This document shows, piece after piece, positions 1 to 12,600 of a DNA stretch of 64,000 nt. The position numbers were made by a program, and so were the translations under genes. The stretch is taken from NCBI GenBank assembly GCA_033065855.1, contig JAVXUO010001298.1:186001-250000 (forward strand). The letters run 5' to 3'. Under the pieces are notes generated by a model, which did not search any database, was not told the DNA's origin, and worked only from the letters and a program-made list of their open reading frames with translations. The DNA is from Escallonia rubra (Eukaryota; Streptophyta; Magnoliopsida; Escalloniales; Escalloniaceae). Numbering within the stretch: the first letter of the stretch is position 1; each line of letters begins with the position of its first letter.

Positions 1-578
1 CATGGGGATTCAGTAAATCCATTCTCATAGATAGCTAGAAAATACAGGGAGTATGTATATATACAGTGATAGATAGATACTATAGTAAAATGTATAGTTT
101 TCTTCATTTTTTCAGAACTGGGGATGTAAAAATGGTTGTTTCTATTACTTCAAGATGAATGAAATGTATTGGCTTTTTTACCAAAAAATTCTTAATTCAA
201 AGGCTAGGAGTAAGTGTGAAGAATCGTAAACCAACTTTTAATCACAAAAAGTTATTAGTACACTGTTTTTATTCAAGCCTGAGTAGTGGGCCTGCAAATC
301 TAGCTACTAGCAAGCGTTTGTCTATGGCTACATAACTACTCCGTATAAGATAGTATTCGTTTGATCTACAGCTATAAGCTTCCAGGAAAGAGGGATAGTA
401 GAGTTTGGAACCCTCCATCCATGGTTTTTAAGTCCTCCCTTGAAGGTGGAATCATAAATCCAATCGTAAACGTCACAATTTTGTTCAGTATCAAGGTGAA
501 AATATGAACTCATAAAGCTACTTTGTCGCTCATTCCATGTTATCAACAAGCCTTTGAAAGGATTGAAACTCTTGGGTT

Positions 579-614
579 CCCCCCCCCCCCCCTCCCTCCC
601 TCCCTCCCTCTCGC
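579..614. repeat. Poly-C tract followed by CCCT repeats
   Basis: About 14 consecutive C residues run into several CCCT units. The complementary strand therefore has closely spaced G-runs and could form a G-quadruplex. This is seen in the sequence; whether the exact homopolymer length is correct cannot be judged. Confidence 0.85.
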
Positions 615-2861
615 ATCGGCAACGATGTGCTCACATAATATATATTAGCTACAATATTACTAGCTAGGTTCCATCTTGAGTTTACTTTTACTTTTCTCAG
701 AATGAAAGCTCCAAAAGTTAAAATTTATGTCATAAAACAAAGTCATGCCAAAAGATCCTTAGCCTCGTCCAAGAGGCATGGACCCTTCATTACAAAACAA
801 CAATCTTCCTACATATATCTTAATTATTTATGACTCATGGTTGTTGCCATCTACTGAGCAATTAGGAAAATGGAGAACCTTTCACTTTCAGAAATCATAG
901 AGGAATTGATGGATTACTTGCCGGGAGGAGAAAGGGAAAGAAAAAAAGAAGAGGCAGATGAAAAGCTTCCTGCAATCAAAACTCTGCTTGTTGGTAGAGT
1001 TTTAGTAGTTAACAAAGAGCCCCCTAAACAAAGCAAAGACAAAGGGGCAAACTCCATGAACTTCTCCTGCACTACCCCCCGCCCCCCAATGCATGATTGC
1101 AGATGCACCTACGGCCTACCTGTCCATGTTTCTCAAGCTTTTCTTCAACCAAATCAATGAAAGTCATCGCACCAGATGTGCCCTTTGCTGTTTACGTGGC
1201 AACATTTTCTCCCCCGTGATCTCTCCTGTTGTTGGAATTGATCGATCTCTTGATTGTCAACAACCAGCACTGGTGTCCTTGATCTCTTAAGTTATTTTTA
1301 ATTGGATAACAAAACGAGAGCTTTCATTTGATTTTGAGCAAGTTGCGACTAATTTGGCTCGGACGTTTGTCTGAGTTGTCATAAACATTCACATGTTGAG
1401 ACCAAAATATATCGGTGTCGAGGAGCTCTTTTCGGTCCCTAAACCGCCATCGTATGCAAAAAGAGACCGTTTAAGATGCTTTAGAGGCGCTATTTGGATT
1501 TAAGCTAGAAATCTTTCCTTCTATGATGGTTTTTAGTTTTAGGGTGAGATTCAATATTTGCTTTGGCTTTTAAGAGTCTAGACTAAAACTTTAATGTATT
1601 TTTTCTTTCTCTTCCCTTTTTTTTTTTTTTAGCTTTTGGGCCTCCAAGAATTAGAGTTTATTTTCCTACTTCTAAGGTTGTGGCTCTTGGGCAAAATTAT
1701 ACTAAGTTTAGTAAGAAAATGTATTTAGACAATTATTTTTCTTTTTTGGTGGATTCCAGATTTCCTTGTGGATTTAAGGAGTTTTGGGTATATTCTTGTT
1801 TTTGTAGAATTTTGATTAATTACAGGTACATAAGATCAAACACATCCGGCTACGGAGAAAGATCAAAGAAAAAAGAAGCTTGCTCTTTTCCATGTAAAGG
1901 CAGTCAAACATTTCCATTTCCAGTTGAAGCAGTGTGTGATTTGGTCGATCTGTCCGAGCGCAATTATAGTTAATTAAGAGTTAGGCTCAAAGACTTGTCT
2001 TTTCGATGTAGTTGTATTAATTAGTTAATTTTTATGTAACTTGTTCTTTTTGGAAAGTAGTTTGGTTACTCATGTAACTGAAAGATAGACTCTAGTTATT
2101 AATATCAATTTTCTTGATTAATTATTTAACAAAGGGAGTTCTTGGCCGATTTCAATGTTCAACCCACCAAACTTCTATCTTGCCTCAACATTAGTTGCTA
2201 AAAATGCCAAGGTGTCTAAATCTTGTCGCTTAAAGAGTCTTTTAGGAATAGCACTCCAAACTGTTGTGATCAATGTTTATATATAATTGTACAAATACTA
2301 GTGCATCGTATTAGATCAAAGTATATATATATATAGGTGTGTAGTTGCCCTAGTATCACGATTTTGGATTCCCAATAAAAAATGAAAACTGTAGACATTG
2401 GGGAAACATACCATTTTTTATTTACATGCAGCTAAGTGCACAAAAACGGGGCAAACATTAATATTAAACAACACATCGGCAATTTTAGGACAAAGGATGA
2501 GACAAACGACAGATGTTTTGAGGAATAATCTTGAAGTTGTTGGTTTTAATTCCTATACTAACGAGCTATTTAAACTATAATTCTATCTGGTCATTACCAG
2601 CAATTTTTAACTATTCAACATTTACTCGAATTTCAATTACGAGGTAACTCGTTTAATACCTGCTTAGCTCTTTAGATGCACACAGATGAAAGGACCCCGG
2701 TGAACTCAAAGTACGGAGCTACTAATGCCGGTCAAATTTGGACAGAGCATTTCATGACTCATGTTTCATAGTCTCTTTTCTTATTTTTGGACCGACCATA
2801 GTCAAGGATTTGTTTGGCAAAAGTTTTCCGTATTAATTTTTGGTCCGCCAAGAAGGGTTGG

Positions 2862-3045
2862 TTCAGCGGTCCCCAGAATCTCAATCCAGGTTTCTCACAT
2901 GGGTTCGAATCCTGCCCGCCGCACTTGTTGGTGGCAAACTTACGTCATCGCCCTCCATGTGCTCCACGCACGGGTTCTTATGCGTTTCGGCCCCGACATA
3001 GGTGCAGGAATCGGGGGCTCAGATGTATGTGGCGGTTTTCTAGGT
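2862..3045 (+). mobile_element. tRNA-derived SINE, better-preserved copy
   Basis: A tRNA-like head carries a box A-like stretch (TTGGTTCAGCGGT) and, about 45 nt on, a perfect box B (GGTTCGAATCC). It is followed by a tRNA-unrelated body containing CGGCCCCGACATAGGTG and GGGCTCAGATGTATGTG. The same head-plus-body order recurs in diverged form at 37,021-37,217, which marks it as a dispersed element rather than a tRNA gene. No 3' acceptor-stem complement is visible, so it should not give a functional tRNA. Family assignment is inference. Confidence 0.7.
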
Positions 3046-3692
3046 CCTCAAGGTGCAATATTCCCTGTCGGTTGGATTAGAGCCTTACGGTCCAACCTTT
3101 TATTAGCCAAAAAAAATAAAATTTGGTCTGTAAAAACATATTTTCTCTTTTACAAAATCACATTTTGGACACCATTTACACTTAAAAGTGTATTCACAAC
3201 AACAAAATAATCTAAAAAATCATGTTTGGCTACTAGCGTAAACTTTCACTTCAAAATTGACGAGAAATGCGGAAGCCAATGTTTGTATGTCCTAAATATG
3301 TGATACATCTTAACATACAATAAAGAAAAAATGACCGTATGAACATTCGTCTTAGAACGCGATTAGTAAATACGAAATTGACGAGTTCTATGGATGTAGA
3401 TTAAGTGTGAAGATCAGATGTTTTCATCAAAGAGATGTGTTTAATTAGTCACAACGTTTGCATTATTTGCAGCTGCATGATTATTGTGGGACATAATGGG
3501 ATGAATCTGCATTACCAACAAGACAACAACCAGTAGATAACAGCTGTTGCTTTCAAGTTTCAGCAATGGTCAATCATGGTTCATAACAACTGCTGCCTCC
3601 CACCTTCCGGATGTGCGATAAGAAATTTGAAGATAATTTTGGTCTATAATGCTAAAAAGAGTGTATTCATGAAATGCCTAGAAAATCAATAG

Positions 3693-3845
3693 TCATTCAT
3701 GGAGTGTCAATTGTCGCTCAATTATATACTTGTTCATACGTCTTTATCGCAGAAAAATATATAATCATCTCTGATGCACTTCTTAGCGACGAACGATAGT
3801 GTGGACAAGCATAATATGGTGTGAAAAATAAATGCTCTCTTAAAT
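3693..3845. mobile_element. Diverged MITE, relative of the element at 10,421
   Basis: The right end (ATATGGTGTGAAAAATAAAT then GCTCTCTTA) resembles the right terminal repeat of the short MITE at 10,421-10,544 (GGTGTGGAAAATAGACGCTC). The left boundary is not clear. The assignment rests on this one terminal similarity. Confidence 0.35.
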
Positions 3846-3889
3846 TTGGTTTTTAAGCTTCAGGGACATTATTCCTTTAGATTTAAAGC

Positions 3890-3920
3890 CTCTCTTTCTA
3901 TGAGAGAGGGGCTTTAAATC
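3890..3920. repeat. Short foldback, 11-bp plus 5-bp stem
   Basis: GATTTAAAGCC is followed by TCTCT, a 7-nt spacer, AGAGA and GGGGCTTTAAATC, so the two arms pair almost completely. It lies in a repeat-rich region and is most likely the tip of an inverted-repeat element; a small-RNA precursor is possible but unsupported. Confidence 0.6.
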
Positions 3921-4690
3921 GGCCAACTTTTCTTTCTGGCAAATGCCTAAAGATTAAAAGTCTCATTAACAAAAGGAAATTGCTCAACTATGCCAAATAT
4001 TATGAAGTGGACGATGTAATTATTCGACCGGCTGGTAAATTTTGCGGAACAAAAAGAATAAAGCCTCAAAACTAGAATGGACCTTATCTGCATAAATTTT
4101 AGCGATTAGGATCAGGTGTCACTGAATATGTATAGCGACGAAAACATGTCACTGCATATATTTTTTAATAAAAGCGAGCAACACTTTTAGAGGTAAAAGA
4201 CTAATGATAGAAGTAAGAACTGCTACAAAAAATGGGATCATGCCTCATGCTCTTCTTCTGTACCGTAGAGGTGCTGTGGCATAAAAACGTCGCTGGATAT
4301 GTTTGGCAAAAATAAAAAATATAACTGTGATTATAAATTTTAGCAAGAGCAACAAAACGCTTACGGCACCAAAAGAGCGTATGCGGAACCGTCACAGTAC
4401 CTCGAAATTATATCTGAAGAGGCTGGTCCACCGAAAAAGATGTATAGCTGTGAGCTTCTTGCAACTAATGGGCCAACATGAAAGCCACTTTTTTCAAATT
4501 CCGCTGAGCAAACTCTGAACATCATCACCGCCCCTTTCAATTTCTTCAACCAACCATCCATCACTTCGTGTTTGCCCTTTCTTCTCGACCATGATGATTA
4601 CACCATCGGTTGCCAATCACATACCGACTACCACAAGCTATTTAATGTACGCCGAATCACCACCATCGGCCTTATAGGCTTGTTTATAGT

Positions 4691-4721
4691 GAAATCCATG
4701 TGAATTTTTCACATGGATTTC
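4691..4721. repeat. Perfect 14-bp inverted repeat
   Basis: GAAATCCATGTGAA is followed after 3 nt by its exact reverse complement TTCACATGGATTTC. A partial third copy of the arm (GTGAAATCC) lies just downstream. No gene adjoins it. Confidence 0.75.
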
Positions 4722-6168
4722 AGAGTGAAATCCAATTCAAGGGCTAGGTTTTCGTACCGAGTTTCTTTTAGAAAGCTCAAAAAGAGATCTGAAATGGAGT
4801 TTATAAAAATTAATTTCAAATCTTTATCTGTTCATTAATATTAAGTGAATATGTCCAGTATCGTATCTCATCTCTTTGTACGAAATTATTCGAATGATCG
4901 AGCGCAAAAATAATTGCTAATTCATAAGCAAATTTTTTTTAAGAAACTTATAAAGATCTTGTACCTAACGCAAGTTATATCTTTGTCAAATGTGCAAACT
5001 TTGCGAGTACTCTGCTTTGTGCTAAGAACAATTACAACAAAAAAAAAAAAATTGCGATTGCCACCAAATCCCCAAAACCATGCCATCTTATGGCTGACGA
5101 TTTATATCCGGCAATTTTGCAATCATGGTGTTGTTGATAGTCGACAATTTCTTCTTCGCTTCTTTTCTTTTTATGAGCTCTCTCTTACAATTAGTCTAAA
5201 GCACAACTGAAGCTCCCAAGAAATAAATTGCGATATACCGGTTTCTGGTCATTTTTTTTCGAGCCCTTTTAAACTTAGTACGACGCCAAAAACCAGTACC
5301 ACCTCAATTGCTAATGATTCATTGTGCTTCTTGAGACCACAACTACCCCCACTGATCAGCCCCCCTCACCCTTTCAGACCAACCGAGGGACTCAACATAA
5401 CTAAATTCTAAAGTGCAACAGATCAGAATGACACATCAGCAACTCGGTGAGGCAGCAAGATGAAGATGGCACATCAGACAGCAAGGAGTGGGACAAGAGA
5501 GACAACATCAGCAGTTCTGAGATTGTTTTGGGGACATAAGTTTAGGCAAAGGGAAACCAGAAGCTGCAGCTTGCTCTATCCTTTCTTGGATCATGCATGT
5601 ATGGATGCCTTTGCCACACATGCATCAGCACTGTCTTTAGGCTATGGATTACCATTACATTTACATCCATTTGTTCTTGGGTTTGGCGGGTCCTCCTCCC
5701 CCCCTCCTTAATCCATTACAACAGTGTAGAAGAATGTGTGGGCCTTGTTCTTCGAGACGTGGGCCTATTTGGCCTTTTGGGTGCTGGTTAATACTATAAC
5801 CTATAACCCAACAGATCTTTGATGCTTTTGGCTCTAATTCGTGTAAATGTTGAATATTTAAAGTTACTTGTCACAAACTTGAAAAGCGTGCACGCCACAA
5901 AAGAAGACTCATCTAATCAACACAACTTATCATATCAACAATACATTCAACCCCCCCCCCCCCCCGCGGTAACTTTAGTCATGGTGAGGATGCCAAGTCC
6001 AAGTAAAACGATACTCAACATGACTGTGAGTCGATGTAGCAATTTCTCAAGCCTGCTTTAGAGCTGTGTAACATATTTGATTTTTGACAACCCGAGAAAA
6101 GGAAGAAGAAATACTTGATTTCGTGAAGTCTTGGTTAAAGAGAGCGTAGCTGTATCAAAAATGACTAT

Positions 6169-6924
6169 GAGCCCGTTTGAGATTGATTAAAAAAATAGAT
6201 TCTGCTTAAATCTTAATCAGTTTTCAAAATCTGATTTAATCAGAATCAGTTTGCTGTTTGGCAAAAGTAGTTGTAAATTAGATTAAATGTATAAAAAGTG
6301 TTTGGATAAAAAGTACTTAAATCAGTTTCACTATGACAAAATGACCATAGAGGGCATTCAATAAACAATTTTTATAATATTCAAGTAACGTTAACATAAC
6401 TTTTATTCGTAAATAATTATAATGTCCAAATAAATTATGAAAATAACTATTTTCACGTCCTACGAAAGTTGTTACTTTTTATTTTAAATTAAAAACATAA
6501 ACAATCTCACGTTATTGCTTATAGTAGGACAACATCCCAAAATTACAAATAAAATTTATCTTGAGCAAAAAAAATATATATTTATCTAGTAGAAACCGCA
6601 TCACAAATAGCATCACGAATATTAGTATGGAAAAGAGGTTAGCAGAGAAGAGATAAACTCCAGCAATTATCTAATTAATTAAGGGGTATGAGAGGTCTTT
6701 TTGTAAAAAATATAGGGATAGGATGGTAAATTACATGGTCAAACCTGATTATGGAAAAAGTGATTATTTCATAATCCTCACTTTTGAGGATTATGGATTA
6801 AATCAGTTTTTAGCTTTTGGAGATGGATTAAATCTGTTAATCTATTTTGCCAAACACTCACAAACCTGATTTAATCTAGATTAAATCAGGTTTGACCAAG
6901 ATTTAATCAATCCCAAACACCCTC
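6169..6924. mobile_element. 756-bp MITE, PIF/Harbinger-like
   Basis: The left end reads GAGCCCGTTTGAGATTGATT and the reverse complement of the right end reads GAGGGTGTTTGGGATTGATT, giving imperfect terminal inverted repeats of about 25 bp. The element is flanked by TAT on both sides, a possible 3-bp target duplication as used by PIF/Harbinger elements. The interior is AT-rich with repeated GATTTAATC motifs and no coding potential. A related, shorter element lies upstream of the P450 gene near 39,258-39,611. Confidence 0.7.
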
Positions 6925-7815
6925 TATGCTTTCCTAAGGTGTTTTGGTTGACCACACCATCCCATTCGAAAGGAACAGAAGTAGTAAAAAATAACATCAA
7001 ACTCATTCATTTCCTTCAAAAACAGCAATGGATAATGAAAAAAATATTAGGTATTAGAACTTATGGAGGATGTTATAATCCACTTCTTACTCTTAACTTG
7101 CTTGTGAAAGATTACAAATGCAGGTCTTATTACGTAACCAGTCTCCATTAAGATGCTTTTCAAACTGAACTTTGCCTAACAAAGCAATTAATGCCTCCCA
7201 CCCACCCATCCAAAACTTTGTTGGTAATTCTTTGTACTTGCCTTAGTCATGGCGCACAACTTAACTGACTTATGAAACTTAGCCACCACCCTTCATCATC
7301 ATCTCCAAGTTTTGCACTTCCACTTCTTAGTCTAATCATGAATGACTAGGTAATGAACCGCTGTTATACAACACTTATGCGGTAACAGGTGATAAAAGAT
7401 CGTTATAAAAAGTATTTTACTGCTATGAATAATATTTATACTGGTAATTTTTTATCGCCAAAATATATTTAGCGATTCCTTTTCCGTGATACAGCAGAGG
7501 GCCCTGGTCGTGAAAAACCATGTCTATGTTGGTTAAAATGGGGCCGGCAACCCCATGTTCTAGACGCTGTGACTTTTGTGACCATTTATTCAGCTGTCGA
7601 AGTCATGAGTGGACCATCCGCTAATCTCTGTGAGACGGCATCGTAAGCCAAACGAAAAGTCAAAGAGGTAGAGCAATGGGCTTATCGAGCCTAAGACATT
7701 ATCCATTTTTTTGGAGCCGAAAGGGGGCCAACCATGCACTTTACGTCTTGGACCACCTCGCCCAAAATGGGTCCAATCTCATGTTTGCATGAATGTACGT
7801 GCCCTTCGTTTTCAG

Positions 7816-7843
7816 TATATATATATATATATATATATATATA
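7816..7843. repeat. (AT)n microsatellite
   Basis: About 14 uninterrupted TA dinucleotides. Confidence 0.95.
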
Positions 7844-8120
7844 GGAGCCTTAATTTATTATTTAGTAATAATAATTAAAGAAACCCTATTAAATTAAATT
7901 CTTTAGAATATTTGAATTGCGACGTTGGATGAGTGGGGGATGAGGATGACACCTCAGCCTTGATTAGTCTCATGGGCAATTTCCAATTTGCTTTCATCAC
8001 TCAAAATGGATTATCTGTTAATTGTATGATAATAATGGAATGGATAAGCCTTATCATCCTAGTCATGCAAGAGAAGATTCTAAGTTGGGGGCTCGTTTAG
8101 GCTCTTGGCTGATCGGGAAA

Positions 8121-8216
8121 AGGGAATGTCTATTTTCATATCATATTATTCTTTTTATATCTTTGCTTGTCACTGAACAGTTTATATCTTGTCATTCATG
8201 CGCTTTTTGGCGATAA
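8121..8216. mobile_element. Left part of a MITE related to the 10,421 element
   Basis: It starts AGGGAATGTCTATTTTCATA, matching the left terminal repeat of the MITE at 10,421 (AGGGAATGTCTATTTCCACA). The right end is diverged or lost. Confidence 0.45.
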
Positions 8217-8966
8217 ATTCAAGATATAGACCAGCATATAGAGTTTTAGAAGATCCCCTTGAAACAAAAAAAATGCTAGATTGTAAAAGAAAAATCTATC
8301 TAGAATTAGAGAATTAGGATAAGAAAAATGCCCCCCTGAACATGCTTATCCAAGAGAATTCTTACGAAAGATGACTTGTTCCAATTCTTAAATGAAGATA
8401 TCATCCAATCATGCATGTTGTAATTAAAATTATTCATGGAATGCGTACTCCTATCCATCCTAATCTTGGCAGGCTGCTAGCACTACTCGAGAAAAAGAAA
8501 AAAGAAAACATTGGTTTGCTAGCATTAACGTGTGAGGAAAAGTTTGATTAAATTCTAGGTGAGCATAAAATATCCAAATTCGAAGAGGAGGCAAATTTTC
8601 TCTGGTTCACTCGTTTTCTGAATAGCAACAAACGAGAAAAAGAGAACCGTTAGATCTTGGAAGGATAAAACATATCTGTTATAACAGTTTTAGTGATAAA
8701 AGATTATTAGTAAAAAAATTACTGTTACCAAAACTTATTTATCACTAAGGCACAGCAGCAAAGAATCCCGATCCATCTTGAAAAATTTAGGGCTCTTGAA
8801 TTCTCACTTTGGATAAGATTTTTAAAAAATATATGCGTTGTGAGCCACGGCAAAGCTTAGGATGGGATTGCCACATACTCAATGAGGTTCTTAACGAAGG
8901 CCATATCCAAACATCCTTGTCCTGCTGGCCCGGCTTGATCCCGATTGAACCGTCATCTATATCATG

Positions 8967-9180
8967 CGAGATTCTCCATTTGGGCCATCAAACCTTAATT
9001 GTCTCATCCGCCATACTAGATATTTAGCACAATCGTAGAAGATATTGTATGATTCTGAATTATTGGTACTAAACATCTAGGATCGTTAGATGCATCGTAA
9101 AATAATCCCATGGCATTTGCCGGATTCTCCGGTCGGGCTATCAAGCCCAAATTGCCTCATCTCAGCTAGTTAGTGTCACT
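8967..9180. repeat. Diverged direct duplication, about 65-bp units
   Basis: Sequence near 8,967-9,030 (GATTCTCCATTTGGGCCATC, then AATTGTCTCATCC) is repeated in diverged form near 9,118-9,180 (GATTCTCCGGTCGGGCTATC, then AATTGCCTCATCT). The units are direct and about 150 bp apart. This is probably part of a repetitive element of unknown class. Confidence 0.45.
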
Positions 9181-9621
9181 GTTTCTGCACTACAGTGAGA
9201 CCATGTCTAAGCTGGATATAACAACTGAATTGTGCAATCATGGGTCAGTGCTAATACTGTAAACAAAGGTACCACAAAATGCTTTGAACGTCCAAATACC
9301 AGAGACACCAGCTATTAAAAGCCCATTAGCCTGCTCAGATGGCCAACCCAAGAATGTATCATTTGGACTTTGGACCTACCCTGCCCAATCAAGGAAATTC
9401 GGACAATACCATTCATAACCTACACTCATTCACCCCTTGTGAAGGGTGATTGCAACAATAATATGCAATCTTGTGTGACATGCCACACATTGGTATTACA
9501 GTTAGAGAGCAAAGTATAAGCTTCAACAGCAGAGAAATCTGGAGAGAATGAGAAGTTTAATCTTAAAAGTGTGTTAGAATGGACTTGGCTCTGAGAATGC
9601 TCTTTAATTTCGGCCATTCCT

Positions 9622-12600
9622 TCATCGATGATATTCTTCTCCCTCAGATTTGGCTTGAGTTTTCTCATCTCCTTCAGTACGAACTTCAAAAGTACACGCT
9701 CCAGTACCGGCTCCATTTCCTCAGGCCAATGTTCGGAAACAGTTCAACCGAAATGGATATGAAGGTTTAGCTGATGCAACTGTAGGTGTAGTGTATGTTC
9801 CATCTAGGATGCATATTTGACTATGATTCTCATGATATATTACTGCTCACTTTCTGCACAAGAACAGCGGCACAAACTTCAGGTTTTGATATGTTATACA
9901 GCATTCTTCTATTCCTTTCTAGAAAACAAATCTATGGTAAGGCGCTTTCTGCAATTGACTTGTTCGACGCATTGCCTTCATAAGTACGTTCACTGTCCTT
10001 TACTGCGTGCCTGGAGGTGCTTGTAGAACGAGTTGAAATGAACTCGGGATTTTGGAAAACCAAGGAAGAAAATAAATCCAGCAAAATTCATCACACAGCT
10101 ATCATTCCTTTAGCAGGCATGCGATTAATGACCTCAAGCAACATTACCAAGGGATTACCTTTAGGAAAATTGGTTGGCATGGAATTCAAAACCAAGACTA
10201 TTGTCTCTAAAAATGGATGAATGCAATTTCTACACAACTGAATCACAAGTGAATACGAAAAACATTTTTTTAACACAAGCACTAAACTTTTTTACCACAT
10301 GCTACACAAGAAATTACATTAATGAACTTCTCCACTAGTTATTATGCTTTTTTCCAATACTTTTTAGTGGCTACATTTCCTATACATATTCAATAATGCA
10401 AGATCTGAGGTTTTTATGCAAGGGAATGTCTATTTCCACACCATGTTATGCTTTTCCACACCCTCATTCGTCTAAAAAATTTATCTTTTCTCGCTAATGC
10501 ACTTTTAAACAACAAAATGGGGTGTGGAAAATAGACGCTCCCTCATGCAATTACTATAAAGTTGTATTGTACATAGTACTACATTCTTGTGGTAGGAAGG
10601 AGAGAGAGTAGTTGATTGCAGGTAAGATTTGCTGGAAAAAAAGAACAGCCACCTGATAAAGAATCTGCACGATGTTTTCAAATTTCCCCCATATCTGAAC
10701 TTGTTTTCAAATTTCCACAGAAGTGTAAGATTGACTTAACTGATACGGCAGTATAAGGAAATAGTCATAGTCAACATGTAAAAGCATCAGAACAAAAACA
10801 ATTTTGCACATTACACCAACAAAGGCAGAAAGGTCGGATCCAAATATACAGTAGCAGAACGAATAAAGGAGAAATTCAGGCAGTAGAGTCGTTATCTCAC
10901 CATTTGATTTTTCTAAAAGCAACTGGGAAGAAGCACCAGCAGAAAAACCCAGCTTAAGCATGATCTCTTCCAGACGTTTTCCATTTGTCAGGTACAGATA
11001 ACCAACCTACAGCGTAGCCAGAGGACACCTCAACCAAATGTCAGAACAAAAGCCTGCATCTTACATTCTTTTAACAGGCATTAAGCACATTAAGAATCTT
11101 CTTGGCGCCTAAATAACTCTGGAGTTAATCTAGATAGAATTTTGGCCAACATATCAGTCCTCCAATGCAGCACAGATAAGCCCAACATGGAAGGAAACAG
11201 TAAAGCTAAATCTCTTGCAGGATGATAGGAAGTGTCTACTCAACATAAGAAACCACAACAAAATTTAGAAAGAAGAAGCAATCTGATTTGGATTCATTGG
11301 TCAGGGGGTTTAAGTGTTTAATCAAATATAAACAACAAGCCATGCAAGTACTTGAAAAATTCAACGCAGTCAACAGCATTAGCAGTTATGTGCTAACATT
11401 TTTTCAGCACTGGTTACAGATATCAGATTGATGACACATTTCAAGAGAATCACTAGGTAAAAGAGCACTGACTAGTGTTTCAAGTGAAGATGCTCGGTTG
11501 TAAACAGCTACACCAGCACGCTTCTTTGTCCGTGTTTTAGCTGAACCGATGTTTTTCCCCCAGCGAAGAACATCCCTGCAGTAGCTATTTATCAGATTGC
11601 ATCAAAAAAAGCAACTCCATAGTTGATAAATACGACAAAATACTTATCAAATTTCGACCAACTTTTTAAAGACTTTGATAGATGACCTCCTCTTCTACAA
11701 AATCACATAAAAGGCGACCATATAGAATTAAAAAGGGGCCAACGAAAGGCCGAAGCATGTGGGTTGACATGTATCAAATACTCAATCATGTTTGGATTTG
11801 GCAGCCAAAAATACAAATCCTATTTTGGGTAACTTTCTACATTTTTTTCTGTTCTATGATACGTAAGTGTAAATCAAGAATTTGCAAAGAGGCAAAGCTA
11901 GTTACATGCTGCATCACCTATGCATAAATGAACCCAAAAAAACAAATAACTTAAGAAAAGTAAACGACATGTTCTAGACTCGTGTTAGTATCACCCACGA
12001 GATACCCCAAATATGAACTTTCATAGTCCAGGACACCAGAACCACTGAGCAATGATGAAGCAGATCATTCACACTCACCCACTTCAATGCACATTGAACA
12101 ACAATCAACATACTCCTTTCTTCACTGGAAATATCGAAAGACTTCATTGAGATCATTTATTCATTTTACCACGTTATCTTTATCACGTCTTACGCCCTTA
12201 AACATTCTATAAGAAAACCATTTCTAAATACAGCTCTGATCCTTAAACCCCTCTCGCCCAAATAATTCCACGTTACCCGTCCTCTGAGAAGGAAACTAGT
12301 CCTCAAATGTCACTTCAAACTATGTCCACTTTGAACTACATTCTAGAACTTGTAGTTAGTTATAATAGGCCTCAGGATGCAACTTTAAGTCAACGAAGTC
12401 ATCATCCAAGAATATTTCCCGACTGACTAAAAGGTTTCAAGCCGGAATGTAAATGGTGGAGGCAAAAGACAATTCCTTCCATGATTCCTATATAGAATAT
12501 ACTGGTATCAATTTGCTTTAGTTCCATAATCGACTAAAGAAAAACATAATATTACACTAGTATACCAGCTCCACCCATGAAGGCAAAGTCCCACGGGTAT

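Larger units (their letters stand above)
1..9400. other. Intergenic region, no convincing gene
   Basis: No open reading frame here shows a recognisable domain or an exon chain that splices into a known plant protein on either strand. Supported contents are a poly-C tract, a tRNA-derived SINE, two perfect foldbacks, a 756-bp MITE, an AT microsatellite, pieces of a second MITE family and a diverged duplicated segment; each is listed separately. The remainder is AT-rich sequence in which I see nothing further. Confidence 0.6.

Noticed and set aside
870..1160. A 96-residue plus-strand open frame starting MENLSLSEIIEELMDYLPGG
   Set aside because: The first third looks protein-like, but the rest is low-grade, no family is recognised, and no partner exons were found. 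Possible small gene, not supportable.
2911..2925. Perfect tRNA box B (GGTTCGAATCC) suggesting a tRNA gene
   Set aside because: No acceptor or anticodon stem can be formed around it, and the tRNA-unrelated body recurs at 37 kb, so it is a SINE.
9426..9716. A 96-residue minus-strand open frame rich in Leu, Lys and Glu
   Set aside because: It overlaps the tentative last RNC exon in another frame and is preceded by a stop with no good acceptor in that frame. Probably a shadow frame.
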